NCBI RefSeq assembly: GCF_900141985.1
Contig: NZ_FQZK01000023.1
Coordinates: 28,243 to 92,242 of the forward strand
Origin: Nocardiopsis flavescens
GTDB taxonomy: Bacteria; Actinomycetota; Actinomycetes; Streptosporangiales; Streptosporangiaceae
DNA length: 64,000 nucleotides
Direction: 5' to 3'
Shown here: piece by piece, positions 32,812 to 41,413 of the stretch
Numbering within the stretch: position 1 is the first letter of the stretch
How the letters are laid out: each line of letters starts with the position of its first letter
The notes under the pieces: model-generated
What the model saw: the letters and a program-made list of their open reading frames with translations, nothing else
Told to the model about the DNA's origin: nothing
Database searches by the model: none
Translations under genes and position numbers: made by a program

Positions 32812-34203
32812 ATGACGAGCACTGCCCGGACCCGCTCGGCGCCCACCGACGGCGCCGTTCCGCTCGCGGCCGACCGCGCGGCACTGACCGACCTGCTCAC
32901 CCGCGGGCGCGCCCAGGGGCACCTGTCCCTCACCGAGCTGCGCACCGCCTTCTCCGCGGCCGGAGTCTCCTCCGGCGACGGCCGTGCCATCCTGCGTGAA
33001 CTCACCGACAACGGGGTCAGGCTCGCCAACGGGGGCGACCACTCCGCGCCGGTGGCCGAACCCGACGCCGAGGACGACGTGCTGGAAAACACTCTCATCG
33101 CGACGGTGCCCGACTCCGACGAGGCACCCAAGGCCGCATCCGGCAAGGCGGCTCCCCGCAAGGGCCCCTCCCCCCGGAGGAAGACCCGCACCACGCGGCG
33201 CACCAAGAAGGCCGAGGAGACCCAGGCCACCGTCGATCCGGAGACCGGCGAGGCCGATCTGGACGACCAGTCCCCCGCCATGGGCGACTCCGTCCACACC
33301 TACCTCAAGGCCATCGGGCGCCGCCAGCTGCTCACCGCCGAGCAGGAGGTCGACCTGGCCAAGCGGGTCGAGGCCGGCCTCTACGCGGAGTACCGGCTGG
33401 GCCTGCACGGCGAGATCGACCCCTCCGCGAAGATGGCGCGGGTCGAGCGCGAAGAGCTGGAGTGGATCGCCGAGGACGGCCGCAAGGCCAAGTCCCACAT
33501 GCTGGAGGCCAACCTGCGCCTCGTGGTGTCGGTGGCCAAGAAGTACAGCGACCGCGGCATGTCGCTGCTGGACGTGGTCCAGGAGGGCAACCTCGGGCTG
33601 ATCCGCGCGGTGGAGAAGTTCGACTACTCCAAGGGCTTCAAGTTCTCCACCTACGCCATGTGGTGGATCCGCCAGGCCATCCAGCGCGGCTTCGCCGACT
33701 CCGCGCGCACCATCCGCCTGCCCGTCCACGTGCTGGAGCTGCTGAGCAAGGTCAGCCGCCTGGAGCGGGACATGCACCAGGCGCTGGGGCGCGAGCCGAC
33801 CCCGGAGGAGCTGGCGCTGGAGCTGGACAAGACCCCGGCCCAGATCGAGGAGCTGCTGCGGGTCACCCGCCAGCCCATCAGCCTGGACTCCACCATCGGC
33901 GAGGACGGCGAGACCCGCATCGGCGACCTCATCGAGGACGTCGACGCCTCGGAGGCCTCCGAGGTGGTCGACCGCCAGCTCATGGCCGACCAGCTGCGCA
34001 ACGCCCTGTCCGACCTGGAGCCGCGCGAGGCGACCATCATGTCGCTGCGCTTCGGCCTCATGGACGGGCGGCCGCGCACCCTGGACGAGATCGGCAAGCA
34101 CCTGGGGCTGACCCGGGAGCGCATCCGGCAGCTGGAGAAGCAGTCGCTCTCCAAGCTGCGCCACCCGAGCCGCGCCCAGCAGCTGCTCGACTTCGCCAGC
34201 TGA
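32812..34203 (+). CDS. Principal-type RNA polymerase sigma factor (sigma-70, HrdB/RpoD family)
   Basis: A 463-residue sigma factor. Residues 20-65 resemble region 1.1; a basic, low-complexity stretch follows (about 100-140); then region 1.2 (DSVHTYLKAIGRRQLLTAEQE), region 2 (LRLVVSVAKKYSDRGMSLLDVVQEGNLGLIRAVEKFDYSKGFKFSTYAMWWIRQAIQR), region 3 and region 4.2 (TLDEIGKHLGLTRERIRQLEKQSLSKL). Complete region 1.1 and 2.4 point to a housekeeping or near-housekeeping sigma. Actinomycetes carry several Hrd paralogues, and its C-terminus (LLDFAS) differs from the usual HrdB ending, so which one is open. Confidence 0.92.
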   Translation: MTSTARTRSAPTDGAVPLAADRAALTDLLTRGRAQGHLSLTELRTAFSAAGVSSGDGRAILRELTDNGVRLANGGDHSAPVAEPDAEDDVLENTLIATVPDSDEAPKAASGKAAPRKGPSPRRKTRTTRRTKKAEETQATVDPETGEADLDDQSPAMGDSVHTYLKAIGRRQLLTAEQEVDLAKRVEAGLYAEYRLGLHGEIDPSAKMARVEREELEWIAEDGRKAKSHMLEANLRLVVSVAKKYSDRGMSLLDVVQEGNLGLIRAVEKFDYSKGFKFSTYAMWWIRQAIQRGFADSARTIRLPVHVLELLSKVSRLERDMHQALGREPTPEELALELDKTPAQIEELLRVTRQPISLDSTIGEDGETRIGDLIEDVDASEASEVVDRQLMADQLRNALSDLEPREATIMSLRFGLMDGRPRTLDEIGKHLGLTRERIRQLEKQSLSKLRHPSRAQQLLDFAS

Positions 34204-34212
34204 CCGGACGAG

Positions 34213-34239
34213 GGGCCGCTCCCGCGCGGGGGGCGGCCC
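34213..34239 (+). terminator. Terminator of the sigma factor gene
   Basis: An 11-base-pair stem with one G-T pair (34213-34223 with 34229-34239) and a five-base loop, starting ten bases after the stop codon. No U-tract. Confidence 0.6.
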
Positions 34240-34351
34240 TTCGCCGTGCGCGGGGCCGGGCCGCCGCGCGGCGTCGGGGTCATCCCTGAACGTTCCCCGA
34301 GATCGGTCCCGCGGGGCGCCGGTCGGGCCCCGCCGGTGCCACCATGGGGGG

Positions 34352-34705
34352 ATGACCGACAGCACCTCCCAGCGGCAGTCCGACATCGCCGCCGCCCTGC
34401 GCGCCGGGCGCGAACTCGGACCCGAGTACGACGACGCCCTGGCCGCGTCCCTGGTCGAGCGCATCGACGACGCCATCGACACCAGTGTCCGGCGCCACCT
34501 GGACCACCGGCAGAGGGAGAACAAGGGCAAGGTGGGCGTGCCCTCCAACACGGTGCGGATGGTGATGTCCCTGGTGTGCCTGGGGGTGAGCATCCCGATC
34601 ACCGCGATCACCGCGGCCATGGTGGGCGGAGGCGTCGCCATCGCCGCCGTGTGGCTGGGGCTGATCCTCTTCTACATCGTGTCCGTGGTGGGCCTGCGCC
34701 GCTGA
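34352..34705 (+). CDS. Small membrane protein of unknown function
   Basis: A 117-residue protein. The first 65 residues are soluble and charged with a helical segment (LAASLVERIDDAIDTSVRRHLDHRQRENKG); two membrane spans follow (VRMVMSLVCLGVSIPITAITAAMV and VAIAAVWLGLILFYIVSVVGL). I do not recognise a named family, although small proteins with this DUF1707-like layout are common in actinomycetes. No clear ribosome site, so it may be leaderless. It lies alone between the sigma gene and a convergent GntR gene. Confidence 0.7.
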   Translation: MTDSTSQRQSDIAAALRAGRELGPEYDDALAASLVERIDDAIDTSVRRHLDHRQRENKGKVGVPSNTVRMVMSLVCLGVSIPITAITAAMVGGGVAIAAVWLGLILFYIVSVVGLRR

Positions 34706-34750
34706 ACCACCACCGGCCGGGCCCGCAGGGGGTCCGGCCGGTGCGCGGGC

Positions 34751-35128
34751 TCAGCCGGACGGCTGGGCGGAGTCCAGCGCCGCGCGCAGGATCTCCACGG
34801 CCTCGTCGTGGTCCAGTCCCACCCGGGAGATCACGTCGGCGTAGGCGCGGGCCGCGGCCAACGCCTCCGCCCGCTGGTCGTCCCCCGCGGCGGCGATGAA
34901 GGTTCCCGAGCGGCCGCGGGTCTCGACGACCCCCGCCTGCTCCAGTTCGCGGTACGCCCGGGCGACGGTGTTGACCGCCACCGACAGGCGTCCGGCCAGC
35001 GCCCGCACCGTCGGCAGGCGGTATCCGACGGGGAGCTCCCCCGCGGCGGCCGCCATGGCCACCGTCGTCCGGATCTGTTCGTAGGGCGGTACCTTCGACG
35101 TCGGGTCGACGCGGATGAAATCCGCCAT
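34751..35128 (-). CDS. GntR-family regulator, YtrA subfamily
   Basis: A 125-residue repressor-type regulator. The winged helix-turn-helix covers residues 10-75 (PPYEQIRTTVAMAAAAGELPVGYRLPTVRALAGRLSVAVNTVARAYRELEQAGVVETRGRSGTF), followed by a short helical tail, as in YtrA proteins. I start at ATG 35128 with AGGAGG just upstream. YtrA regulators usually control adjacent ABC transporters, but none is adjacent here. Confidence 0.9.
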   Translation of the reverse strand: MADFIRVDPTSKVPPYEQIRTTVAMAAAAGELPVGYRLPTVRALAGRLSVAVNTVARAYRELEQAGVVETRGRSGTFIAAAGDDQRAEALAAARAYADVISRVGLDHDEAVEILRAALDSAQPSG

Positions 35129-35208
35129 CTCCTCCTGCGCTCCCCACGGTCGGCGTTCGTGCTCCGGGCCCCATACCCGTTCGAGCACAAAACTACCGTG
35201 CGTGGCGG

Positions 35209-35233
35209 ACCCCGCGCCCGCGGGGGGCGCGGG
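35209..35233 (-). terminator. Hairpin between the 35246-35638 gene and the GntR gene
   Basis: A ten-base-pair G+C stem (35209-35218 with 35224-35233), loop of five. It lies 12 bases beyond the stop of the minus-strand gene ending at 35246 and upstream of the GntR start, so it probably ends that transcript. Confidence 0.6.
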
Positions 35234-35245
35234 GCCGCCCGGACG

Positions 35246-35638
35246 TCAGGCGGCGCCGACCGTCCGGGGCACGCGCTGCACGCCGTGGATGCGGTGGTCC
35301 TCACGGGCCGTGAGCAGCTGTTCGGCCGTCAGCGTGGCCTCGCGCACCTCGGGCCGGGCCATGCGCTTGCGCCGGTGGATGCGGTCCCGGTAGCCCTTCT
35401 CCCCGATGAGCACGCGCTCGCGGGCGTAGGCCGCCCGCATCGCGTCGGTGAGCACGGCGTCCAGCGCCAGCCCCCGCGCGTGCAGTTCCTCCACGGAGGC
35501 CCCCGCCGCACGGGCGTCCTCCAGCGCCGCCTGGGCCACCGCCACGTCCCCGAGCAGGCCGTCCAGCAGCCCCGCCCGCTCCCGGTCCGCTTCGAGGCTC
35601 TCCCGCGCCTGAGCCGTGCCGCGTCCGCCAAGTCCCAT
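35246..35638 (-). CDS. Helical protein of unknown function
   Basis: A 130-residue soluble protein, mostly alpha-helical. Residues 8-60 (ARESLEADRERAGLLDGLLGDVAVAQAALEDARAAGASVEELHARG) could form a coiled coil; the middle is basic (YRDRIHRRKRMARPEVREA). GGAG lies seven bases before the ATG. It is divergent from a TetR gene and shares its promoter region, so the TetR protein may control it. No family recognised. Confidence 0.65.
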   Translation of the reverse strand: MGLGGRGTAQARESLEADRERAGLLDGLLGDVAVAQAALEDARAAGASVEELHARGLALDAVLTDAMRAAYARERVLIGEKGYRDRIHRRKRMARPEVREATLTAEQLLTAREDHRIHGVQRVPRTVGAA

Positions 35639-35782
35639 GACTCGCTCCGATCACCTGGTACACCGTCTGCAGAGCACTGTAATAGTGGCGTGGATCATGG
35701 GGCGACCCGGATCGTGCGTCGGTGATGGCCTCCGCGCACAAAAACCGCCAGATTTGGTGACACAAATAAAGAAAGGGCACAA

Positions 35783-36394
35783 GTGAGCAGGAACTACGCG
35801 GGGCTCAGTCGGGAGCGCATCATCCTGGAGGCGCTCCACATCATCGCCGGACGCGGACTGGGCGGGCTGTCCATGCGGCGGCTGGGCGACGCCCTGGAGG
35901 TGGAGGCCATGGCCATCTACCACCACTTCCCCCTGGGCAAGGAGCAGCTCTTCAACGCGATCACCGCCTACGTGACCTCCCCCGGGTCCACCGGGGAGGC
36001 CGTGCCGGAGGAGGCCGCGCCGGACGCCGACCGGGAGGGGGACGACGCCCACGAGGCCGACACCCGCCCCTGGGACGAGCGCCTGACCTCCTGGGCCGAC
36101 GACTACCGGAGCCGGCTGCTGGAGTACTCCGGGGCGCTCTCCCTGCTGGTGCACCGCGCCCCCGCCACCCCGGCGGACACCGCCGCCCGCGCCCTGGTCC
36201 ACCGGGCCCTCACCGACGCCGGCGTGCCCGCCGACGGCCTGGACCGCGCGGCCGACGCCCTGTACTCCTACTGCCTGGGCGCGGTCGTCCACGAGGTGCG
36301 CCACCGCGGCGACGAGGACGCCCCCGACGCCGGGGAGGCCGCCGACCGGTTCCACCACGGCCTGCGGGCGCTGTTGCGGGGACTCTCCGCCTGA
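35783..36394 (+). CDS. TetR/AcrR-family transcriptional regulator
   Basis: A 203-residue regulator with the TetR helix-turn-helix at residues 9-56 (SRERIILEALHIIAGRGLGGLSMRRLGDALEVEAMAIYHHFPLGKEQLFNAI). An acidic linker (about 70-95) separates it from a TetR_C-like ligand domain. GTG start after AAAGGG. Divergent from the helical unknown gene at 35246-35638. The ligand is unknown. Confidence 0.9.
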   Translation: MSRNYAGLSRERIILEALHIIAGRGLGGLSMRRLGDALEVEAMAIYHHFPLGKEQLFNAITAYVTSPGSTGEAVPEEAAPDADREGDDAHEADTRPWDERLTSWADDYRSRLLEYSGALSLLVHRAPATPADTAARALVHRALTDAGVPADGLDRAADALYSYCLGAVVHEVRHRGDEDAPDAGEAADRFHHGLRALLRGLSA

Positions 36395-36507
36395 GCGCGG
36401 GGAACCGGCGGCCGGTTCCGGGCGTCTGTACCCCTGAGGGTGCCGCTCTCTCCCCTCCCCGAACCCCCGCCCGGACCGGCACCGCCGGGCGGAAGCAGGA
36501 AGGGCCC

Positions 36508-37290
36508 ATGGTTCTCAAGCGTCTGCTCGCCGGCATCGGCTTCGGCGGGGCCTCGGTCGAGACCCGCCTCGACACGGCCGCCGCGTTCCCCGGCGGCGCG
36601 GTGCGCGGCACCGTGCTGATCGAGGGCGGTGACGTCGAGCAGCAGGTCGAGGAGCTCACCGTGGGGCTCCAGGCCCTCGTGGAGACCGAGGTCGGCGACA
36701 ACGAGGTCAAGAGCAACATGGAGTTCCACCGGGTCCGGCTGGGCGGGCACACCCGCCTGGTCCCCGGTCAGCGCTTCGAGGTGCCCTTCGAGCTCCCCGT
36801 GCCCTGGGAGGCGCCGGTCACCGCCCGCAACGGCCGGCGGCTGCCCTCGATGAACGTCGGGGTCAACACGCGCCTGGCCGTGGCCAACGCCGTCGACCCC
36901 GGCGACCTGGACCCGGTGGCGATCGAGCCGCTGCCCGGTCAGCGGGCGGTGCTCGACGCCCTGGACTCCCTGGGCTTCCGGTTCAAGAAGGCCGACCTGG
37001 AGCGCGGGCGCATCGCCCGCTCCCGCCAGCGGCTGCCCTTCTACCAGGAGATCGAGTACTACTCGCCGGGGCACTACCGGGGCCTCGACGAACTGGAGCT
37101 GTCGTTCGTCGCCGACGAGCACGGCATGGACGTGATCCTGGAACTCGACAAGAAGCCGGGGCTGTTCTCCGAGGGCCGCGACACCTTCAAGAGCTTCAAC
37201 GTCGCCCACGGCCAGGCGGCGGCGATGGACTGGCGCCAGGAGCTGGACCGGTGGATCACCGCCCTGGCCGGGCGCCGCGGCCTGTTCTGA
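36508..37290 (+). CDS. Spo0M-family sporulation control protein
   Basis: A 260-residue arrestin-like Spo0M protein. The start MVLKRLLAGIGFGGASVETRLD and AFPGGAVRGTVLIEGGDVEQQVEEL are diagnostic, as are the central PGQRFEVPFELPVPWEAPVT and the C-terminal DEHGMDVILELDKK. Spo0M affects sporulation and cell shape in Bacillus; actinomycete members are largely unstudied but common in spore formers. GGAAG lies eight bases before the ATG. Monocistronic, convergent with the ABC ATPase gene. Confidence 0.9.
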   Translation: MVLKRLLAGIGFGGASVETRLDTAAAFPGGAVRGTVLIEGGDVEQQVEELTVGLQALVETEVGDNEVKSNMEFHRVRLGGHTRLVPGQRFEVPFELPVPWEAPVTARNGRRLPSMNVGVNTRLAVANAVDPGDLDPVAIEPLPGQRAVLDALDSLGFRFKKADLERGRIARSRQRLPFYQEIEYYSPGHYRGLDELELSFVADEHGMDVILELDKKPGLFSEGRDTFKSFNVAHGQAAAMDWRQELDRWITALAGRRGLF

Positions 37291-37295
37291 CCGGC

Positions 37296-37328
37296 GGTTC
37301 CGGCCGGGGCGGCGCCCCGGCCGGAACC
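37296..37328. terminator. Bidirectional terminator between spo0M-like and oppDF-like genes
   Basis: A perfect 15-base-pair stem (37296-37310 with 37314-37328) and a three-base loop, in the 42-base gap between two convergent genes. It can serve either strand. Confidence 0.85.
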
Positions 37329-37332
37329 CCGC

Positions 37333-39153
37333 TCAGGCCCCCTCGGCGCGCTCGCGGACGCGTTCGGCGCGCAGGTGGCGCGCCTGGTCGGGGTCGAGCA
37401 CCGGGGCCGCGTTGAGGAGTCGGCGGGTGTAGTCGCTCTGCGGGTTCTCGTAGATGGCGTCGCTGTCGCCCAGCTCCACCACCTCGCCCTTGCGCATGAC
37501 CGCGACGCGGTCGCTGACCTGGCGCACCACCGCCAGGTCGTGGGCGACGAAGATGTAGGTCAGCCCGAAGTCGTCCTGGAGCTCGGACAGCAGCCGCAGC
37601 ACCTGGTCCTGGGTGGACACGTCCAGCGCCGAGACCGGCTCGTCGCAGATGATCAGCTTGGGCTTGAGGATCAGCGCCCGCGCGATCGCGATCCGCTGGC
37701 GCTGCCCGCCCGAGAACGCGTGCGGGAACCGGTTGTAGTGGCCCGGCTCCAGCCCCACCCGCTCCAGCAGTTCCCGGACGCGGGTCCGGATGGACCCTGT
37801 GTCGCGCTCGCCCTGCACCCGCAGCGCGGTGCCGATCGCGTCGCCCACGGTCACGCGCGGGTTGAGCGAGGAGTACGGGTTCTGGAACACCATCTGCACG
37901 TCGCGGCGCAGCGGGCGCATCCGGCGCTCGGCGATGCGCGTGATGTCCCGGCCCTCGAACTCGATGGTCCCCTCGGTGGGCTCCAGCAGGCGCATGACCA
38001 TCCGCGACAGCGTGCTCTTGCCCGACCCGGACTCGCCCACGATGCCCAGCGTCTCGCCCTTGTACAGGTCGAAGCCGACGTCCTTGACGGCCCAGAAGTC
38101 GGTGGAGCGCCCCCACGGGCCGCCGCGCACCTTGAAGCGCCGGCCCACCCCGCGGACCCGGAGCAGGACCTCCCGGCCCTGCTCACCCGGCGTCCCGGCG
38201 GCGGGCGCCGCGGCCCCCTCCGGCGCCGGGCGGCCCGCGGCGGTCGCGCCCGCGACCGCACCGGACCCGGACCCGCCCTCCCGGCCGCCCCGGTCCGCAC
38301 CCCCGGCCCGCTCGGACCGGTCCCGGGCGCGGCGCTGGGCGCGGGAGACCTCCACCCGCGGCACCGCCGCCAGCAGCGCCTGCGTGTACGGGTGCCCGGG
38401 CGCCGACAGCACCGTGCGCACGTCGCCCCGCTCCACCGCCACACCGTGCCGCATCACCACGACCTCGTCCACCGACCCCGCCACCACCGCCAGGTCGTGC
38501 GAGACCAAAATCAGCGCCATCCCCAGATCACGCCGCAACTCGTCCAGCAGGTCCAGGATCCGCGCCTGCACCGTCACGTCCAAAGCCGTCGTCGGCTCGT
38601 CCGCCAACAACACCTTCGGATCGCACATCAACCCCATCGCGATCACCACGCGCTGGCGCATACCGCCCGAGAACTCGTGCGGATAGGAGTTGACCCGCCG
38701 GGCCGGCGACGGGATGCCGACCCGGTCCAGGGCCCCGACCGCCCGCGCGAGCGCCTCCGCCCGGGAAGCCTGCGGCCGGTGCACGCGCAACGCCTCGACC
38801 AGCTGGTCGCCGATGGTGTACTGCGGGTGCAGCGACTGCATCGGGTCCTGGAAGACCATCGCGATGTCGTCGCCGCGCATCGCCCGCAGCTGCCGGTCCG
38901 TGGCCGAGACCACGTCCCGGCCCGCCACCTCGATGGCGCCGGTGATCCGCGCCCGGCTGCCGCGGTGCAGGCCCATCAGGGCCAGCGAGGTCACGCTCTT
39001 GCCCGAGCCCGACTCGCCCACGATCCCCAGCCCGCCCCCGGCGGGCACCTCGAAGGACAGCCCGTCCACCGCCCGGACGTCGCCGTCCATGGTCGGGAAC
39101 GTCACCCGCAGGTCGTCCACCCGGACGACGGGCTTGGGTGCGGATTCACTCAT
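37333..39153 (-). CDS. Fused dipeptide/oligopeptide ABC transporter ATPase (OppD-OppF type)
   Basis: A 606-residue protein with two complete ABC cassettes in tandem. The first (1-265) has GESGSGKSVTSLAL, FSGGMRQRVVIAM and VLLADEPTTALDVT; a 60-residue low-complexity linker rich in Gly, Ala and Arg follows (about 268-325); the second has GESGSGKSTLSRM, FSGGQRQRIAIAR and LIICDEPVSALDVS. It powers peptide import with the permeases at 39207-40217 and 45218-46243 and the lipoprotein at 43321-45120. The ATG is 53 bases after the DppB stop. Confidence 0.93.
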   Translation of the reverse strand: MSESAPKPVVRVDDLRVTFPTMDGDVRAVDGLSFEVPAGGGLGIVGESGSGKSVTSLALMGLHRGSRARITGAIEVAGRDVVSATDRQLRAMRGDDIAMVFQDPMQSLHPQYTIGDQLVEALRVHRPQASRAEALARAVGALDRVGIPSPARRVNSYPHEFSGGMRQRVVIAMGLMCDPKVLLADEPTTALDVTVQARILDLLDELRRDLGMALILVSHDLAVVAGSVDEVVVMRHGVAVERGDVRTVLSAPGHPYTQALLAAVPRVEVSRAQRRARDRSERAGGADRGGREGGSGSGAVAGATAAGRPAPEGAAAPAAGTPGEQGREVLLRVRGVGRRFKVRGGPWGRSTDFWAVKDVGFDLYKGETLGIVGESGSGKSTLSRMVMRLLEPTEGTIEFEGRDITRIAERRMRPLRRDVQMVFQNPYSSLNPRVTVGDAIGTALRVQGERDTGSIRTRVRELLERVGLEPGHYNRFPHAFSGGQRQRIAIARALILKPKLIICDEPVSALDVSTQDQVLRLLSELQDDFGLTYIFVAHDLAVVRQVSDRVAVMRKGEVVELGDSDAIYENPQSDYTRRLLNAAPVLDPDQARHLRAERVRERAEGA

Positions 39154-39206
39154 GGGGGACGCCTCAGCTCTCTGGGTCCGGAGTCGTGGTCTGGGGGCGC
39201 GGCCCG

Positions 39207-40217
39207 CTAGCGGACGCGCACCCGCGGGTCGATGAGCGGGTACAGCAGGTCGACGACCAGGTTGCACAGGACGATGAAGAACGCGCCGAACAGCGTGACG
39301 CCCAGGATCACCGGCAGGTCGCTCTGGGTGATGGCGTTGACCGCGTAGCGGCCGATCCCGTTGAGGGAGAACACCTGCTCGGTCAGGACCGCCCCGCCCA
39401 GGACCAGTCCCAGGTCCAGGCCGAAGATCGTCACGATAGGGGTCAGGGTGGGGCGCAGGGCGTGCTTGAGCACCACCTTGCGCTCGCTCAGCCCCTTGGC
39501 CCGGGCGGTGCGGATGTAGTCCTCGCCCAGGACCTCCAGCATGCCCGCGCGGGTCTGGCGCGCGTACATGGCGGCGTGCAGGAACGCCAGGGTGATCCAG
39601 GGCAGGAACAGGCCCGCGGCCCAGCCCGCCGGGTCCCGGGTCAGGGGCACGTAGCCCGGGGTCAGGAACCAGCCCCAGGCGTGCACCGGGAAGGCGAGCA
39701 CCAGCAGGCCGGTGAAGAAGATCGGCAGGGAGACCCCGGCCAGGGCGATCGCCATGGCGACCCGGTCGAAGACGCTGCCCTTCCACACCGCCGACACCAC
39801 GCCGACCGCGATCCCGCCGACCAGCCAGATGATCCCCGCCCCCAGGGCCAGCGAGAACGTGACCGGCAGCCGGGACACGATCTCGGGGAAGACCTCCTGG
39901 TAGGTCTGGAAGGAGTAGCCGAAGCAGGGTGCCGCGCAGTCGATGGTGTCCCGGCCGAACCGGTACTGGGCGCCGAAGAAGATCCCGCGCACGAACTCGC
40001 CGAACTGGACGATGACGGGCTTGTCCAGTCCGAGCCGGTCGATGGTCGCCTGGATCGCCTCGGGGGTGGGAGCCCGTCCCACGTACATGGTCGCCAGCTG
40101 CTCGGTGGTCCGCCCCGCCCACTTGGGCACCACGTAGAAGATCGCGAAGGTGACCATGGTGACCACGGCCAGGAGCAGCAGCCCGGCGCCCAGGCGGCGC
40201 AGGATGTAGGTCGGCAA
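39207..40217 (-). CDS. Dipeptide/oligopeptide ABC transporter permease (DppB/OppB type)
   Basis: A permease of about 336 residues with six membrane spans. YILRRLGAGLLLLAVVTMVTFAIFYVVP starts it, and the EAA loop reads YIRTARAKGLSERKVVLKHALRPTLTPIVT. The extracellular loop after span 1 is enlarged and has two cysteines (DCAAPC). The start is uncertain: I use TTG 40217 with a weak GAAAG site, because related proteins begin just there; a TTG at 40295 would add 26 unlikely residues. Upstream lie the B12-binding and phosphatase genes, not the other transporter genes. Confidence 0.88.
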   Translation of the reverse strand: MPTYILRRLGAGLLLLAVVTMVTFAIFYVVPKWAGRTTEQLATMYVGRAPTPEAIQATIDRLGLDKPVIVQFGEFVRGIFFGAQYRFGRDTIDCAAPCFGYSFQTYQEVFPEIVSRLPVTFSLALGAGIIWLVGGIAVGVVSAVWKGSVFDRVAMAIALAGVSLPIFFTGLLVLAFPVHAWGWFLTPGYVPLTRDPAGWAAGLFLPWITLAFLHAAMYARQTRAGMLEVLGEDYIRTARAKGLSERKVVLKHALRPTLTPIVTIFGLDLGLVLGGAVLTEQVFSLNGIGRYAVNAITQSDLPVILGVTLFGAFFIVLCNLVVDLLYPLIDPRVRVR

Positions 40218-40369
40218 GGCGCGTGTCTTTCTGTCGTCGGACCCGCCCTGGCAGGGGATTCGGCAGGGGCGCGAAGTTTCGGCCTGAGACGACAAAGATA
40301 ACGCAGCGTGTTCTTATGCTCACGCTTGTCCGCGCGGCGTGTACGGCGGCGGCTCCGCGGTGCCCCCGG

Positions 40370-41413
40370 TCAGGCGTCCCGGTAGGCGGCCCGGCCCCGG
40401 ACGACGAGGGCCGCGGCCTCGGGGTGGTCGAACAGCTCGCCCTCCAGGGTGTCCAGCACCTCCAGGACGCCGGAGCCGGGGACCCCGCGCGCTTCCAGCA
40501 CGCCGCGGGTCCAGCCCAGGAAGCGGGTGAAGACCCCCGCGTCGCCCACGTACAGGGCGGTGAGCAGGAAGTCCAGGATGTGGCCGAGGTCTTCGACCGT
40601 GCGGTCGCGGGCCGCGCCCCGCAGACTCCCGCCACGCCTCTCGTAGGACGCCTCGGCACTGCTCAGGCAGGCGGCCATGAGCCCCTCGCGGCGGCGCAGC
40701 GTGGGCGCGTACTCGGCGCCGGCAGGCAGTGCGGCGGGGCCGGCGGGCACGGGGAAGGGCGGGCCCTGGGCCAGCAGGTCCGCGGCTCCGGAGGCGGTCG
40801 GGGCCCACAGCGAGGCCCCCAGGCGCAGGGCCAGGGCGGCGTCGGGGCCGAACCCCGCGCCGCCCGCGATCACCGGCACTCCGGTGCGCCGCGCGGCCTC
40901 GATGGTGCCGTGCGCGGCGACCAGCCGGGAGGGCAGGGAGCAGCTCAGGGCCACGATGTCGGGCGAGTGCTCCTGCAGGTGCAGGGCCAGGTGCCGGGCC
41001 GGCACGCTCGCGCCCAGGAACCCCACCCGCCAGCCGCGCAGCCGCAGCACCTCGCCCATGAGGCGGGCGGGCAGGCTGTGCCACTCGCCGTCGGCGCAGG
41101 TGACCACCACGGACCCGCGGGTGGGGGCCCTACCGGACGCGTACTCGGTGATCAGCGCCGTGGCGCGCTCGCCGATGTAGGTGGCCGCGTGCTCGCGGGC
41201 CACACTCCACTCGTCGGTCTGCCAGAGCAGGCCCACCCGGCGCTGTGACCAGGCCACGACCTCCAGGAGGAGTTCCTCGGGGTCACCGCCGGCCGACAGC
41301 TCGCACCGGACCACGTCCAGCGCGGTGGTCTCGTCCGTCGCCGCGACCGCCTCGAAGAACGCGGACCGGGTCCGGTCGAGCCGGGACACCGGCGCGGCCG
41401 TGGCCCCGGTCAC
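40370..41413 (-). CDS. B12-binding protein with CarH/LitR-type photosensor motif
   Basis: A 347-residue protein. After a short N-terminus comes a four-helix B12-binding cap (about 15-92) with W64, nine residues, then E74-H75, the W-x9-EH motif of adenosylcobalamin light sensors of the CarH/LitR type. A Rossmann B12 domain follows (about 98-220) with E110-x-H112, the expected lower ligand, though the usual glycine of ExHxxG is proline, and IAGGAGFG. The last 125 residues are helical and of unknown function. There is no MerR DNA-binding domain. The GTG overlaps the phosphatase stop (GTGA), so the pair is made together; it may modulate that phosphatase in response to light or B12. Confidence 0.82.
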   Translation of the reverse strand: MTGATAAPVSRLDRTRSAFFEAVAATDETTALDVVRCELSAGGDPEELLLEVVAWSQRRVGLLWQTDEWSVAREHAATYIGERATALITEYASGRAPTRGSVVVTCADGEWHSLPARLMGEVLRLRGWRVGFLGASVPARHLALHLQEHSPDIVALSCSLPSRLVAAHGTIEAARRTGVPVIAGGAGFGPDAALALRLGASLWAPTASGAADLLAQGPPFPVPAGPAALPAGAEYAPTLRRREGLMAACLSSAEASYERRGGSLRGAARDRTVEDLGHILDFLLTALYVGDAGVFTRFLGWTRGVLEARGVPGSGVLEVLDTLEGELFDHPEAAALVVRGRAAYRDA